From contig JAAXNY010000011.1 of assembly GCA_013420905.1 (NCBI GenBank), forward strand, positions 1,798,001-1,862,000: 64,000 nucleotides of DNA, given 5' to 3'. Below are positions 1 to 11,590 of this stretch, one piece after another (the stretch's first letter is position 1; each line of letters opens with the position of its first letter). The translations under genes were made by a program, and so were the position numbers. The stretch comes from Collybia mongolica (Eukaryota > Basidiomycota > Agaricomycetes > Agaricales > Clitocybaceae). The notes under the pieces are model-generated. The model was not told where the DNA came from. It worked only from the letters and a program-made list of their open reading frames with translations, and did no database searches.

Positions 1-1331
1 TCCCACCAGACTTATTCCAAAAGAATAGCAGAAAGGTTGGGCATTATTCCTCGCTTGCCATAATCGTCTCGTTTTAATATATTACCCTTTCAGATTGTTG
101 CATTGATCGAGGTAGAAATCGGAAATCTCCTATTATCGAAGCAGGGGGCTGACTTTCATATCTCTAATCCTGTGTTGTTAAAGATCGCCCGAAAAACACT
201 CACCACAGCGGGCATCCCCCTGTATTTATTTGTTGCATGTTCCACAGTATTAGCTCCCTTCAAAGCTGCATACGTGGACTTGCTCTATATGCTGAAAGGG
301 CACCGTCACAATATCGACGCTACGCTGACTGGTAACCACCGATCCCAATCTATCGTCCAGCTTCCACGATTCTGACCCATAGTAAATAGCCCGTGTCCAT
401 AGCTTGCTTACCCCACTTCGTACGGGTTTCGTCATCCGGCGAAAGGGCGAGATTTCAAATATCGCCCCCACGCCCGGGGAAAATTGCCAAGTTCCGGAAA
501 TTCCCCCAGAATCAAGAAACCTATTTTCAAGACCCACAAGTAGTCCCGACTTCATGCCTCGTGAGTTCCTGATGCTCGGATTCGCCTATGTAAGCTGATC
601 ACTAAAATCCATCACAGCTCCCGATGCATTCCCGACCCTTATAAACTTGGGCCCACGGCTTCATAAAAAACCATCCTCTGTCCCCCGCCGTGTCTGGGGG
701 CAGGAAGACACCCGCCCAGCTCTCCCCCGATGCCGCCCCCAAATTTTGAAGACTGACCAAGAGAACCTTCCAGCTACGCCGCAACTGCGTGGCTTGGTCC
801 GCCCGATGTCGCGCCGTTTTGGTATTTTCTGCACAGGGAAAGGCTCCATGCATCAGCCGCCGCAAGAGCGTAGCCGCGTCCGTACTTTGCGACCAGCGAA
901 GGAGTAATAATGATGGCATCGGTTATGCCAACTAAATTGTACAATTAGCTGCTTCACAAGGTACTGCCTCGCCCCACTTTGACCTCAGTGGCATGCGTTG
1001 ACGATGGCATCCCTTGGTAGTGTCTGTGTTCCCATACTACAGCCTTTTCATTTTGTATTCCTTTTTTGCACCATCTCCACACGCACAGGAACTTCGGAAA
1101 TTTTTTTATTGCCTACGGTTGAAGGATTCGAAGGGTTGTTGATAGTAAATTATTATAACAAGTGATCATTGGGTACACCTCGGGCTGGTTGAGAGATGTT
1201 TGGCAAACTTGGAATGTCATGTTCTAAGCAATGTTGCTCATTCCTAAAGAGGGTGCATGCAAAAAGAAATTATCTGTATTAAAATTGTGATGTAGGATGC
1301 GAGGTCAAATCTGCAATTATACCCGTCTATC
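1..1331. other. No gene recognised at the left edge
   Basis: Only short overlapping open frames occur on both strands, none with a recognisable domain or a convincing exon chain. A gene fragment entering from the left edge cannot be excluded. Confidence 0.5.
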
Positions 1332-1912
1332 CTAATCAACAAAGATTCCGCCCCTGTCTTCAGGCGATTGCGACAACGCTATTCTGGTTGGTGGCGTCCG
1401 AGCACCCCCGCGAATAACATTGAGTTCATCTCTCCATTCCTTGAACTTTCCTAAGAGGAGATTCTCCTGTCGGGGGTCCCCATGAGCGCGTTCTTCACTC
1501 TCAAGTATCGTGATGACCTCCCCAAACGCACGATCGACATTCTGTAATGCTCCGTGCATTAAATAAGGGTTTCCGATATAGTGGTCTGAGCCGGTCTGTG
1601 AAGGGGTGATTGGCGCGGCTGCAAAAAAAAAGGAGATATTAGTACGTGGGGACCCAAGAGTGAGCCGATTATACCTGACGGATCAGACTTGGGGAATACC
1701 TGGAAGGTGCAGTCGTCGAAAGATCAGCGTAAGCCCTTGCCATAGCGTCCCATACTCACCTGGCCCGGATTTTCTAATGTTGGTGAAGGTGGTAAACCTG
1801 TACCTTGGTTAGCAGTTGGAAACTTCCCGTCCGCTGGGGAATCGGAAACATCATCATCGGCCTGAGTGCGCACTAGAAGATAAAAATAGAACATACCTTC
1901 ACCTAGAGACAT
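1332..1912 (-). CDS. Hypothetical protein, three exons
   Basis: I do not recognise this family. On the minus strand an ATG at 1912 opens exon 1 (1760-1912), followed by exon 2 (1675-1699) and exon 3 (1332-1618, ending in TAG). The two introns are 60 and 56 nt with GT-AG ends, and the frame stays open throughout, giving about 154 residues. The first half is rich in Pro, Ser and Thr. The second half (roughly residues 75-130) is charged and likely helical, with an acidic and basic stretch around an EWRDEL motif. No signal peptide or membrane segment is evident. The frame continuity across two good introns is the main support; a longer gene starting upstream is possible. Confidence 0.5.
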
Positions 1913-2732
1913 TTTTGGCTCGAGAGGGTATGGATGACCCTACTGGTGGTGGGCGTCCGTATTTAAAAGCGGGCGATAGTTATATGGCCGACCTGTGCGA
2001 TACCTTTGAAATTTATATGAAAGTGTCATTGTGACGCAAAGTGTTTGTTCATGATTGTACAGATCCCAAGATTGAGGCAACCTATGAATTTTCGTTGGGT
2101 ATAATGGGTTTTGGGGGCAGACTCATCTAGTGGCTCGTAACAGAGAGCTGAGCGCACGCGATTTATCTTTGGTCTGTTCTTTGCTTAGGTTGAATTTATG
2201 CCCCAAAAGCGCGATGCCAGGACTCGTTCGTATTTTTATATCAATCCTTTCTGAGAAGCACGGGAGCATCTACAGCGGTTATCAGTTTACGTTCGAGGAA
2301 CGTGAATCGAATGAAGGAGACCGCGTCCTAGGTCCAGATGGCCGGTTGGGTATTAGATTTGCAACTTGGGCCTGCCACAAAAACGGATACATAGGTCCAC
2401 GCCCTTTGAAAATGAATCCTCCAAATTCCCCACGCGCTTGCGGTAAGTATGAACTGGTTGACCGCCAAACGATCATGATGGGAGGTAGCCAAACTCTCCA
2501 AAGCTCCAGAATCCAGTTTGGACGCTACTGGCTTAGCATATGAAAAAATTATTATTATTGGCAAGGCAAAGCTCCGCTCTCACGCAACACCGATTAAAAA
2601 ATCGGCTTATGTAATAATTAAGACTCTTATTCGTGGTTCACGCTTGAGTCACTGCTCCCTGCATAAAGAATCCACCAGAGCTCATCGTCTCTTCCGAGGG
2701 TATCTATCGAACCTAGTTTGACCACACAAACC
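1913..2732. other. Intergenic, no gene recognised
   Basis: This stretch separates the divergent hypothetical gene and eIF2 gamma. It probably holds both promoters. No clear TATA box or conserved coding segment was found. Confidence 0.4.
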
Positions 2733-4485
2733 ATGGCTGATGAAGGAACGCGTCATAAGAGAGACGAAGACTCCGAAGAGGAAGAAGAGGAGGAGGATGT
2801 CGAGATAATTCCTAAAGTCGAGATTGATCCATCGAAGCTGACCCCACTCTCTCCAGAGGTCATCTCAAAACAGGTGAGTGTGTGTCTAGTTGGTGCTATA
2901 GATATATATCTAATATAATCATATAACAGGCCACTATTAATCTGGGTAATACATTTCAAACTTTCACTGCTTGTGTTACATCTGATCTGTGATGTACAGG
3001 CACTATCGGTCATGTAGCACATGGGAAGTCGACGGTGGTGAAGGCGATCTCGGGTGTAATGACTGTGCGCTTCAAGAATGAACTTGTGCGAAATATTACG
3101 ATCAAGCTCGGTTATGCCAATGCAAAGGTATGAGACCTGAGCTTTTCACGTAGTATGATCGTCTAATCCACAAGTAGATCTACAAATGCGAGAACGAAGC
3201 TTGCCCACGGCCTGGTTGCTACCGATCATATCCATCCCATAAAGAAGAGAGTCCGCCTTGCGAGCGGCCAGGATGTAACCATCGGATGAAGCTGATAAGA
3301 CATGTTTCTTTCGTCGATTGCCCGGGTCACGACATTCTTATGGCCACGATGTTGAACGGTGCAGCGGTTATGGACGCCGCCCTTTTGCTTGTTGCTGGAA
3401 ATGAAACATGCCCACAACCTCAAACGTCAGAGCATCTCGCCGCAGTCGAAATTATGAAGTTGGAGAACATCATCATCTTGCAAAACAAAGTAGATCTGAT
3501 CAAAGAGGCCCAGGCCCTTGAACATCAAAAAAGCATAGCCGCATTTGTGAAAGGTTTGTCAAGTGGACCTATCTGGTGTGCTATCCATAAACCAAATTCT
3601 CATAGGAACTGTTGCCGAATCATCCCCTATTGTCCCCATATCCGCCCAGCTGAAATACAACATCGATGCTGTCAACGAATATATTGTAAAGCGGATCCCT
3701 ATACCCGTTCGAGACTTCACTTCCGATCCACGACTTATCGTCATTCGTTCTTTCGACGTCAACAAACCAGGTGCAGAAGTCGATGATTTGAAGGGAGGAG
3801 TAGCAGGTGGCTCAATCCTCACTGGTGTTCTCCGTATCGGAGAAGAGGTAGAAATCCGACCAGGCATTGTAACAAAGGACAGTGCGGGCCGCACTAAGTG
3901 CAAACCCATCTTCAGCCGGATCATGTCTCTGCATGCAGAAAATAACCTGTTATCATTTGCGGTGCCAGGCGGATTGATTGGCGTGGGTACAAGAATAGAT
4001 CCAACGCTTTGTAGGGCCGATCGCCTCGTTGGGCAAGTTCTCGGTGCCGTCGGGAAGCTGCCGAAAATTTACACTGGTATGCCGCAATCTATCATTCTCT
4101 TCCCCGTTCTAGTTTTCAGTAATCACTATCATACAGAGCTCGAAATCAGTCTCTTCCTTCTTCGTCGTTTGCTCGGCGTTAAAACTGAGGACAAGAAGCA
4201 GACGAAAGTATCCAAACTTGTCAAGAACGAATTGCTTCTTATCAATATTGGGTCAACGTCAACCGGCGGCCGCGTCCTCAGCGTGAAAGCGGACCTGGCA
4301 AAAATCCAGCTGACCTCTCCCGCATGCACGGAAGTTGGAGAGAAAGTTGCTTTGTCACGCCGTATCGAAAAACATTGGCGCCTTGTTGGTGAGCATGCCA
4401 TGGCCCGTTCATCACTTATAAATCCTAATCAATTTATCTAGGGTGGGGGAGTGTACAGCGGGGGACTGTCCTCGAGGTAGATTAG
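2733..4485 (+). CDS. GCD11: Translation initiation factor eIF2 subunit gamma
   Basis: This is the GTP-binding gamma subunit of eIF2, which delivers initiator Met-tRNA to the 40S ribosome in the cytosol. Exons are 2733-2873, 2930-2945, 3000-3127, 3178-3553, 3606-4076, 4137-4388 and 4442-4485, giving 475 residues. The G1 loop GHVAHGKST is at residues 56-64 and is assembled across a 16-nt second exon. A cysteine cluster (C99, C104, C109, C123, C128) matches the family's zinc knuckle. The switch DCPGH is at 142-146 and NKVD at 198-201. The C-terminus ends in the expected VEKHWRLxGWG-like pattern. The start is the ATG in AAACCATGG; a TTG further upstream is not credible. The N-terminus has an acidic run. 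Highly conserved and apparently intact. Confidence 0.95.
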
Positions 4486-6544
4486 ACTACTTGCTATCTG
4501 TATCGCGACCATATCTTGTTGTAATATTCAAGAAATGTAGAATTATCTTGCGCATTGTTGGTACGACTTCCAGAGATTCTCCAGCTTCAATAATTCTAAC
4601 ACAGCCCCATTCCCTTCCATCATGATCTGGGTGAGCTCAGTTATTTTTAGTATGTTCAAACTTCGAATGTTCAAGATCCGTTTTTTCTTTTTGCCTATAG
4701 ATTGTATCACGCAAAATGTAAATCTCTCATTTTCTGAATGATTAGCGTGACCTGGTGCACTATATGCTCTCGCAAACGCTATCCTCATCGGACTTTTCGA
4801 AGTAATGATTGTTGGGTAAGTATTTTTAAAATAATCGGTTTATTGCTGACTTGTCGTGCATGTATGATTCTGTAGGTTTGCACATGACAAGAAGCTTGAT
4901 TACTTCTAGAGCGTCCACGGCTTCTATTTTGTTTCAATGACATGATGTAGCCCACTACCCTGACATCATGTACATTCCATTCTTTTATGCAGCGCGACGT
5001 GTCTCTGTGCCATTGATGACCGTGGTAAATCCGGTGAGCTCGTGGCCAACATCTGACAGTCATTTCAGTGATTTTTTCAGCTTGTAAACATGACAAGTTT
5101 ATACTGCTGTACGTATGAAAACACCATGTGGCCTTATCTTAACGCCACTGCCTGTCGACGATTCGAGGGTTTCACAGGTCTAATCAGACTTTTTTTCCAA
5201 GGTCCGGGATTCTCTGACCTTTATCGAACGCATCAACTGGCATCGAGATCAGCATTGTCGAAGCAGAGCCGGATTATGGCTATCGATGCATTTTGTTGGA
5301 ATAAGTCTTCTCCAGAAAAGGACAGGGGGCCGTTGTTTGCTATATCACTTGATCACCTGGATAGATTTGAAGTGACGGGCCGCTCAAGCTAGATGGAAAA
5401 ATTCGGGTGTCGAGAATCAACACCTGTCTGATCACAGACTTCCATCTGTATTTGGGTTAGCCTGTATCTTTCTTTCGATTATTCCCAACGCTATAACGCT
5501 CAACTCACTGTTCGCCTTAGACCCAGGGATTTCAAAGTACTTTCATATTCCCAGACTTCAGTATGTGAAACTATATTAGGAGAGTCGTAGGTCGTCGCTT
5601 CCATAGGACCGTTGCTACCAAAGCTATCACCGAGATGGCTGATATACTATCGGAGATCTCGACATACGAACACCCAAGAAGTTAGTGGTTGGACCGGACT
5701 TCTCGGCTTCTCGTCCTCCTATCATGTTAAATTAACCTCACCTTTCTAGGATAGAAAGACGCACCACAAGGATACAGGTGCAATCCATGTGTATCAATTC
5801 TCATTCGTCGTGCCGCTATGCCTCGAGCCTCGATGGTGGATGATTATCGGCGAAAGTTCCAACGCTCGACGGAGGCCGTGCACCGTGTTGAGGGGCAATG
5901 TCTGAAGTTCCGTAAGTCAGCATGTTTCTAAAATGTATAATTAGATCCTCGAGCCGGGGCTGATAAAGTTGTCATGTAGAACCAACAACGATTTACGCCT
6001 TGGCATGTTTGGCCACATGCCGTTTTAGTACCCGATCGTTGTCAACATCCAAGGCATCGTGACTTGAGGGTGAATCTATTATTGGCCATTCCAAGGTGGC
6101 TTTCTGTCCAGGTGACACATAGATGTTCCTTTTGTTTGATTTCGAGGGGGCTCGACCTTGCACTATAGCCTCTGTGGTACGAGCGTTGGAGACCCTACGT
6201 TGCTCGTGGCTATTATCCTCCCCACTTTCGTGTGGCTGATTGTCCATTTAGACAGGCGGTTTACGTTGGTTGGGAGTCTAGTATAGCAACAGCATAATAC
6301 ACTGGCTATCCGGTGATTCAAGAATCGTTTGTAACGTGCTTCTGGCAATGATACTGCAGGGTACCGCGGCGCGCCCCAGCCCTGCTCAACGAGATGATCG
6401 TGCTAAAAAAAACCTTCCTCGTACACGCGGTCGTCCGATGCTTCACATTCGTTTTATTCATTCGAATATCTTCTCTACCAATCGTTCCACATGCTCATTT
6501 AGCAACGCAGACGGCAGAGCATTCCGGTACTACTGGCCTAGAGG
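4486..6544. other. Gene-poor interval between eIF2 gamma and the deuterolysin
   Basis: Only short frames are present and I found no coherent exon chain. A short piece near 5790-5900 can be read as a Trp-Trp-containing hydrophobic segment, but it could not be tied to any family. The final 100 bases lead into the deuterolysin promoter. Confidence 0.4.
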
Positions 6545-6550
6545 TATAAA
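6545..6550 (+). promoter_or_regulatory. Probable TATA box of the deuterolysin gene
   Basis: TATAAA lies 73-78 bases upstream of the deuterolysin ATG, a normal spacing for a strongly transcribed fungal secreted-enzyme gene. Confidence 0.5.
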
Positions 6551-6622
6551 GGGCTGTATTGTTTTCACAATTAACCCTCAAGGTCTTCAGATCTCATCAA
6601 CTGGTACTTGAATTCGTCGACT

Positions 6623-8072
6623 ATGTTCTTTGCTTCCTTCGTCTCTCTCGCTCTCGCAACCTCGGCTCTTGCGGGCCCCTACAAACGGTTCGACGGCATC
6701 ACCGTTGAATTGTCTGGGCCAGCGACCAGCGTTGGTTCCATCGACGATCTCAAGTTCACTGCGTCAGTCAAGAACACTGGCTCAGAAGCCGTGAAGATCC
6801 TGAAATACGGCACCATCCTCGACGAAAAACTGCCAACCAGGTCTTTCACCGTCACGAAGGACGGCGCTGCTATCCCATTCACCGGAGTCAAGGTTTGCAG
6901 GTTTATGCCTTGCTCACCTCACACATCTGATTTGGTCTCCTTTAGTTGTCGGTTTCGCTCAATGACCTCGACGACTCCGCCTTTGCCACCATTCCTGCCG
7001 GGGAGGCCATTACCGTGAGCCATGAAGGTACTCTGTTTCCGGTCTCATGCCTTGCCACGGTTTTCTCAACGTAACGTTCCAGTCGCCTCTCTCTTTGACT
7101 TCGCCTCTGCGGGGCCCGGAAAATTCTCGTTCGAGCCTATCACAAACTTCCAAGTCGTAGGTGCCGAAGAGAGTACCGAGAAATTCGCCAAGGTCCAGGC
7201 GACCACCACCAAAGTTGAAGTTGAAGTTACTGGTGATGTTGCGAAACGCGAGCTTCCTCAAATCAACAAGCGTGCCGTTGACATTTGCACGACATCTTCC
7301 AGGAAGTCCTTCATCGACGCTAGGTCTTTAGCTGATCTCACACTACCCGATACAATATATTGACTTCAATACTATTCAGCTACTCCGAGGGCAAATCTCT
7401 TGCCTCCGGTGCTTCTTCCTACATTAACAGCCGTGGTGCCACAGACGCGCTCTACAAGGCGTACTTTGGAGCTACTTCAACTTCCCGAGTCACCTCAATC
7501 TTTAACGCCGTCGCGTCTGAGAACTCTAGCTCCAGGACGTAAGACGCTTTGGACCTTACGCGAAAGCCAACTTACTCATGACCTCTTTAACAGTTTGAGC
7601 TGTGTCGACAGCTTTGGTGTCTGCTCGGGTGGTGTCATTGCTTACACTGTCACCTCCACAACCAACGTGAGTCAGGTAGACTTCCCCCGAATAACCAACC
7701 CACCAACCTGCACTAGATCTACTTCTGCAGCATCTTCTTCAACGAAGTCGCCTCGACCAACCTCTGCTCTGGTACCTCTGTAGCGTCTCGCAACGTCCGT
7801 GGAGGAACAACCTTGCACGAGGTTTGTGTTGAAGTTTCAGAACAGTCCTGGGGTCCTAATCACCCTCTATCATAGCTGACTCACGCAGTCGGTGGAACTG
7901 ACGATATTCAGTACGGATGTGCCGCCGATCAGGCCCTCTCCGACGCCAACTCCGTCGCCAACGCTGACAACTACAACGTACGGTCTTATCCTTTTCCCCC
8001 ATTATAATGTAATACTAACTCTTTGACCTCCAGTGCTTCTCTACCCAGGTTTACGCCAACACCAGGTGTTAA
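6623..8072 (+). CDS. Secreted deuterolysin-type metalloprotease (M35, peptidyl-Lys type)
   Basis: A secreted zinc endopeptidase of the aspzincin family. Exons are 6623-6892, 6946-7027, 7083-7323, 7380-7538, 7594-7666, 7717-7821, 7876-7977 and 8034-8072, giving 356 residues. Residues 1-18 form a signal peptide. The propeptide runs to Lys-Arg at 180-181, a Kex2-like site, leaving a mature domain of about 175 residues. The zinc motif HELTH is at 309-313, followed by the family's GTxD at 317-320; the HELTH codons are split by an intron after Glu310. Paired cysteines flank the catalytic core. The ATG at 6623 is preferred because the signal peptide begins there; an upstream TTG frame is not needed. 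The gene looks intact. Fungi use such enzymes for extracellular protein breakdown. Confidence 0.9.
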
Positions 8073-8254
8073 ATGCTGAAGCTTGTAGTTAGCAATACTT
8101 CGTCCTTCGTACCCGATGTAAAAGAGCTCTGAAATCAACATTCTGTCACTCTATTGCCGACGTTCAGTTCGTGGGCCGCGTAACAAGTTTCAGTGTGAGG
8201 TGTGAATTAAATTAACCAAACTTATTGTTATTAAATAATGTCTATCGTGGGTCA

Positions 8255-10023
8255 CTAAACGAGGTTGCGGACAAAAGATGGGATGAGGTCTAGCTCTTTG
8301 ATGTCTATGCCCTCGAAGTCACGATTTTTTACCTTTCGGGTCTCGAGCTCCCGTTTGGCAAGCCATAAGTGCAGTAACTGAATACAATCCTTAGCCTGCA
8401 CGAAGAACACCATAAGTATCATAATTAGATTTCAGCCGATCCTGCTTACCACAACAAATATCCCAAGGCCAATGGAGTTTCTCCACCTAGTTTCGGCTAT
8501 GTTAGACATTCCACAAAAGAGATGAAAGATGAGCGTACCACACAGGGTCTGCCGCAGCCCAGGTCCGTGTACCATTCCAAGTGGCATTTAGGACGAGGCG
8601 GAATACCAATCCAATTTGTTTTATGAAGCTCAGCCTCTCCCAGTCATTGGCACTTAAAGTCGCCCCAAATGCTGGAGGGAGAAGCCCTCTGAGGGGTGGA
8701 CGGACCCCCAAGAAATTCCGCAACAATTGCGACCGCTTTGAGAGGCGGAACAGGAAGGACCCCATCACGCTAGAGATCGCAGGGATCAGTAGTGCCCCCC
8801 CCACTCGTCGACCAAGGGATGAGGAATCGATCTCTATCAGCTGTTCAGCGGCAGCAACGGGGTCCAAGTCTTCCGGCGCCGCATTAGCGGGATCATCCCC
8901 CCCTGCTGGTGCTGGTGCTTGTTCTGCAGGGCGTTGGGCGTCTTGAACTCGAATGCGGAGGAAGAAATGCCCCACTTCGCCGATTTGAAGGTTCAGCCCG
9001 TTGCTTCGACGCGATGACATGGGTGTAGAACCGAGGACCCAATGCTGTAGCTTGGCGAGAAAACGTCTATATATGGTGCGGGTTATAGGGACTACAACAA
9101 GGCCGAAGACGAAGGGAGATGGGGGCCACGCCTTCAATGAAGGAATGGAGTTAAGTGCTAACGTTCTTGCATCGAATGGTCGAGTCCAGTATTCGTCCAG
9201 CAGACGGGAATGTGCACCGACGGGCGTTGAGGGGGGCCACACAAGAAGAACCGGAATTAAAGTCGGTATTTGTTGTATGGACTGGAAGCGAGAAAGTATA
9301 AGGGACAATGTTAGGGAGGGTAGGTTGAAAAATGCAGTCCAAGGCCAATTGGCCGGGTCGTCCGTCAGTAATAGATCAAACATTCTGAAATCGAAAATTT
9401 TAGTGACTCGGAAGGTGAGGGCTTGGCTGGTCCGAACGCACTCTTTTCCCATTAACTGCTTGACGGCCCAGGCGCCGTATGCAGTGAGTAGAATGTAGAC
9501 ACCTACAATCGTTAAGCAGAGTCATGTTCCACGACTCTAGTAACATACCTGACCCAAATACGACCACCGTACCAACGGCACTCAAGAGCGTGAAGCATCT
9601 CCCTGCCTTCTGCAGCAACCTATTCCCCGCTCCCAGGATTCGGAGAATCAGCGGGCGATCGCTCTCCAGTTCATACTGTGCCCCACATTGCGGACATTTG
9701 AGAGCGTTGGCAGTACGCGAGGCGTCTCCTTGTGAGGTTTGAATCCACTTGAGTAGGCATGATTCGTGGGCGACGAGGGTGCATTTGCATGGATGAGTCC
9801 ATTCCTTTGGTGATCCTTCTTGTGCTGAAAGGCGACTGGTTAGGTTTAGGGCCGTGAGGTCACTTGAGCAAGTATCTGGCTGACCTGAGTCGAAGTGTTC
9901 TTCCTCCCTACAAATGTAGCAAAGCTTGACCTGTGTGTATATGAATTATGAGGGATCCTCATGTGAACGGTGAGACTCGTTACTCACGCGTAAGTCGTTC
10001 ACAGTGGGCACTCGAGTATTCAT
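8255..10023 (-). CDS. Membrane-anchored RING-CH (MARCH-like) E3 ubiquitin ligase
   Basis: Exons on the minus strand are 9988-10023, 9885-9930, 9549-9824, 8539-9502, 8450-8486 and 8255-8395, giving 499 residues. The N-terminus carries a C4HC3 RING-CH finger: C16, C19, C40, C42, H47, C50, C71, C74, with the usual WTHPCKC core. Several hydrophobic segments follow (about residues 95-130, 160-205 and 235-260), a Pro/Ala-rich acidic linker sits mid-protein, and more hydrophobic stretches lie near the end. By family this would transfer ubiquitin to membrane proteins with a bound E2. The order of finger then membrane segments fits MARCH-type ligases rather than the large Doa10 type. The substrate cannot be inferred. 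Confidence 0.85.
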
Positions 10024-10405
10024 GTTCCCTTCGACGACCTGGGTTTGAAAAAGGTTGTACTACTCTGAATTGGGGAGGTTGGGAAAGCGGGTCACAGTGA
10101 TATTCACAAGCGCTATGGAACTTAGTGCCATATATTTTACGTACACAGTATGTCTCGTGATATTGATGGTGTTCAAACGTTATATTTGGATCATGCTAAA
10201 ATAACAAGAGAATTTTATTGGAACACAGAACATATGGAACGTAATAAAAGTGGAAGAACCACAAGCATATATGTATTGGCCAACCTAATACAAAGACAAG
10301 TGTCGACGTTTTGCGACAAACATCACATGGAGAGTACTTTTAGGGTTCAAAGAATGGTCAAAGAACAGAACGAAGGAGAATACGTGCAAACGAGCAAGGA
10401 ACAGC
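10024..10405. other. Intergenic between two minus-strand genes
   Basis: This 382-bp stretch holds the RING-CH promoter side and the 3' flank of the SR gene. No gene is seen. An open frame beginning at 10150 lacks any recognisable feature. Confidence 0.4.
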
Positions 10406-11357
10406 TCAGTGATCGTATGGCGGCGTCTGGGCCCTGTCAACTTCTTTTTTCGTATCTTCAACAGGCGGCGTCCTAGCTCTGTCCCTGTCATCCCTCCGTC
10501 TTTCGGGAGATGGACTCCTTCGCCTCTCTGGGGTCCTGCTTCTCCTTCGCCTCTCTCCACGATCGCGATCACTCCTGTCGGGTGCAACATCCCTGTCCTT
10601 GTCGCGATCATCCCTCTCGGAGCGGCGACGAGGACTACGGGAGCGCTCGCGGTCCCGTCCAGACCGATGGGGAGGAGATGCACGCCTATCATAACGCCAG
10701 ACCGACGAAGGAGGATTTTTTGCCCACTTGAATACTCTTGTTAAGAGGGAATACAGCAGCATTGGCATGACTCTCACCTGAATACTTAAACGGGAACCTT
10801 CAAAGTACCGTCCGTGCCTAGGTGATGATGTGAGACATGGTGAAATATTGAATACTATAAAAAGCTCTTACATTTCGTAATAAGCATCCTCAGCATCGCG
10901 CTGGCTACGAAACTCCACAAAGGCGTAACTACGAGATGTGTTCGAGGTATCGTTGAGCGATCGTGCTTCTCGGGGTGAAATCGATAATGATCGCAGCACT
11001 ATTGATGACGAAGTTCGCGAGCGAATGGAGTGAAATTGACGAAGCGGCTCGCAATTCGCGGTGAAGCAGGGCAGCTTCACGTGGGGACGTTCGCCTCGTT
11101 TCGACTTCGACTGGGAAAGAAGGGCACAGGCGCTGACGAAAGGTTACTTACGGGTTGGAGCTTGCGTGAGGGTTACGGGGAGCAGGGACGTCACAACGAA
11201 CAAGAGGGCCATAGCTACCAGGGAAAAGAAACAAAATATTGATTTTGAGTGCCTTGAAGACAAAAGATTACAAAGGAACATACCGCTCAAATTCGTAGGC
11301 CAAGTCGCGAGCACGAGTGGCAGGATGGAAACCGCTTACAAAAAGAATACGAGGCAT
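10406..11357 (-). CDS. SR-type splicing factor (one RRM plus RS tail)
   Basis: A serine/arginine-rich pre-mRNA splicing factor, expected in the nucleus. Exons are 11284-11357, 11152-11214, 10872-10928, 10778-10817 and 10406-10726, giving 184 residues. The RRM spans about residues 1-80, with RNP2 ILFVSGF near residue 4 and RNP1-like YAFVEF near residue 47. From about residue 95 the protein is an Arg/Ser/Asp-rich tail with SRSP, RSRTPE and SPSPE repeats, typical SR-kinase targets. The second intron is 223 nt, far longer than its neighbours (about 50-70 nt), and could host regulated splicing as in other SR genes. Paralogue identity (SRSF2-like versus others) cannot be fixed from the sequence alone. 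Confidence 0.88.
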
Positions 11358-11590
11358 GGTCACCGTTTGGAGCAAGAGGGTTGAAAATTCAAGCGGGGGA
11401 AAATACTGTATTTGCTTTTATTTGTGGCGCTTACCCAGATTTTTTCACGCGGTCCTCCTCGAAATTCAAATTCACTCTTCTGACCGACCACCTTCAGTCA
11501 AGGGCGTGCGAGAAAGGCCAGGTCAGAATACACATTCATATATCTTGACTGTCGAATGCTGACTATTCCCGAGCTAGATGACATTCTCGT
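11358..11590. promoter_or_regulatory. Shared divergent promoter, SR factor and PPR gene
   Basis: The start codons of the minus-strand SR gene and plus-strand PPR gene are only 233 bp apart. The interval must therefore hold both promoters. No TATA box stands out. Confidence 0.45.

Noticed and set aside
602..919. Overlapping open frames on both strands
   Set aside because: They have biased composition but no domain, no exon chain and no start context to prefer either strand.
5790..5900. Short frame with a Trp-Trp hydrophobic stretch, vaguely helicase/Sec63-like
   Set aside because: Too short, with no neighbouring exon that continues the similarity.
9001..9498. Open frame on the plus strand opposite the RING-CH gene
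   Set aside because: It is antisense to the large coding exon and shows no domain. It is a shadow of the real gene.
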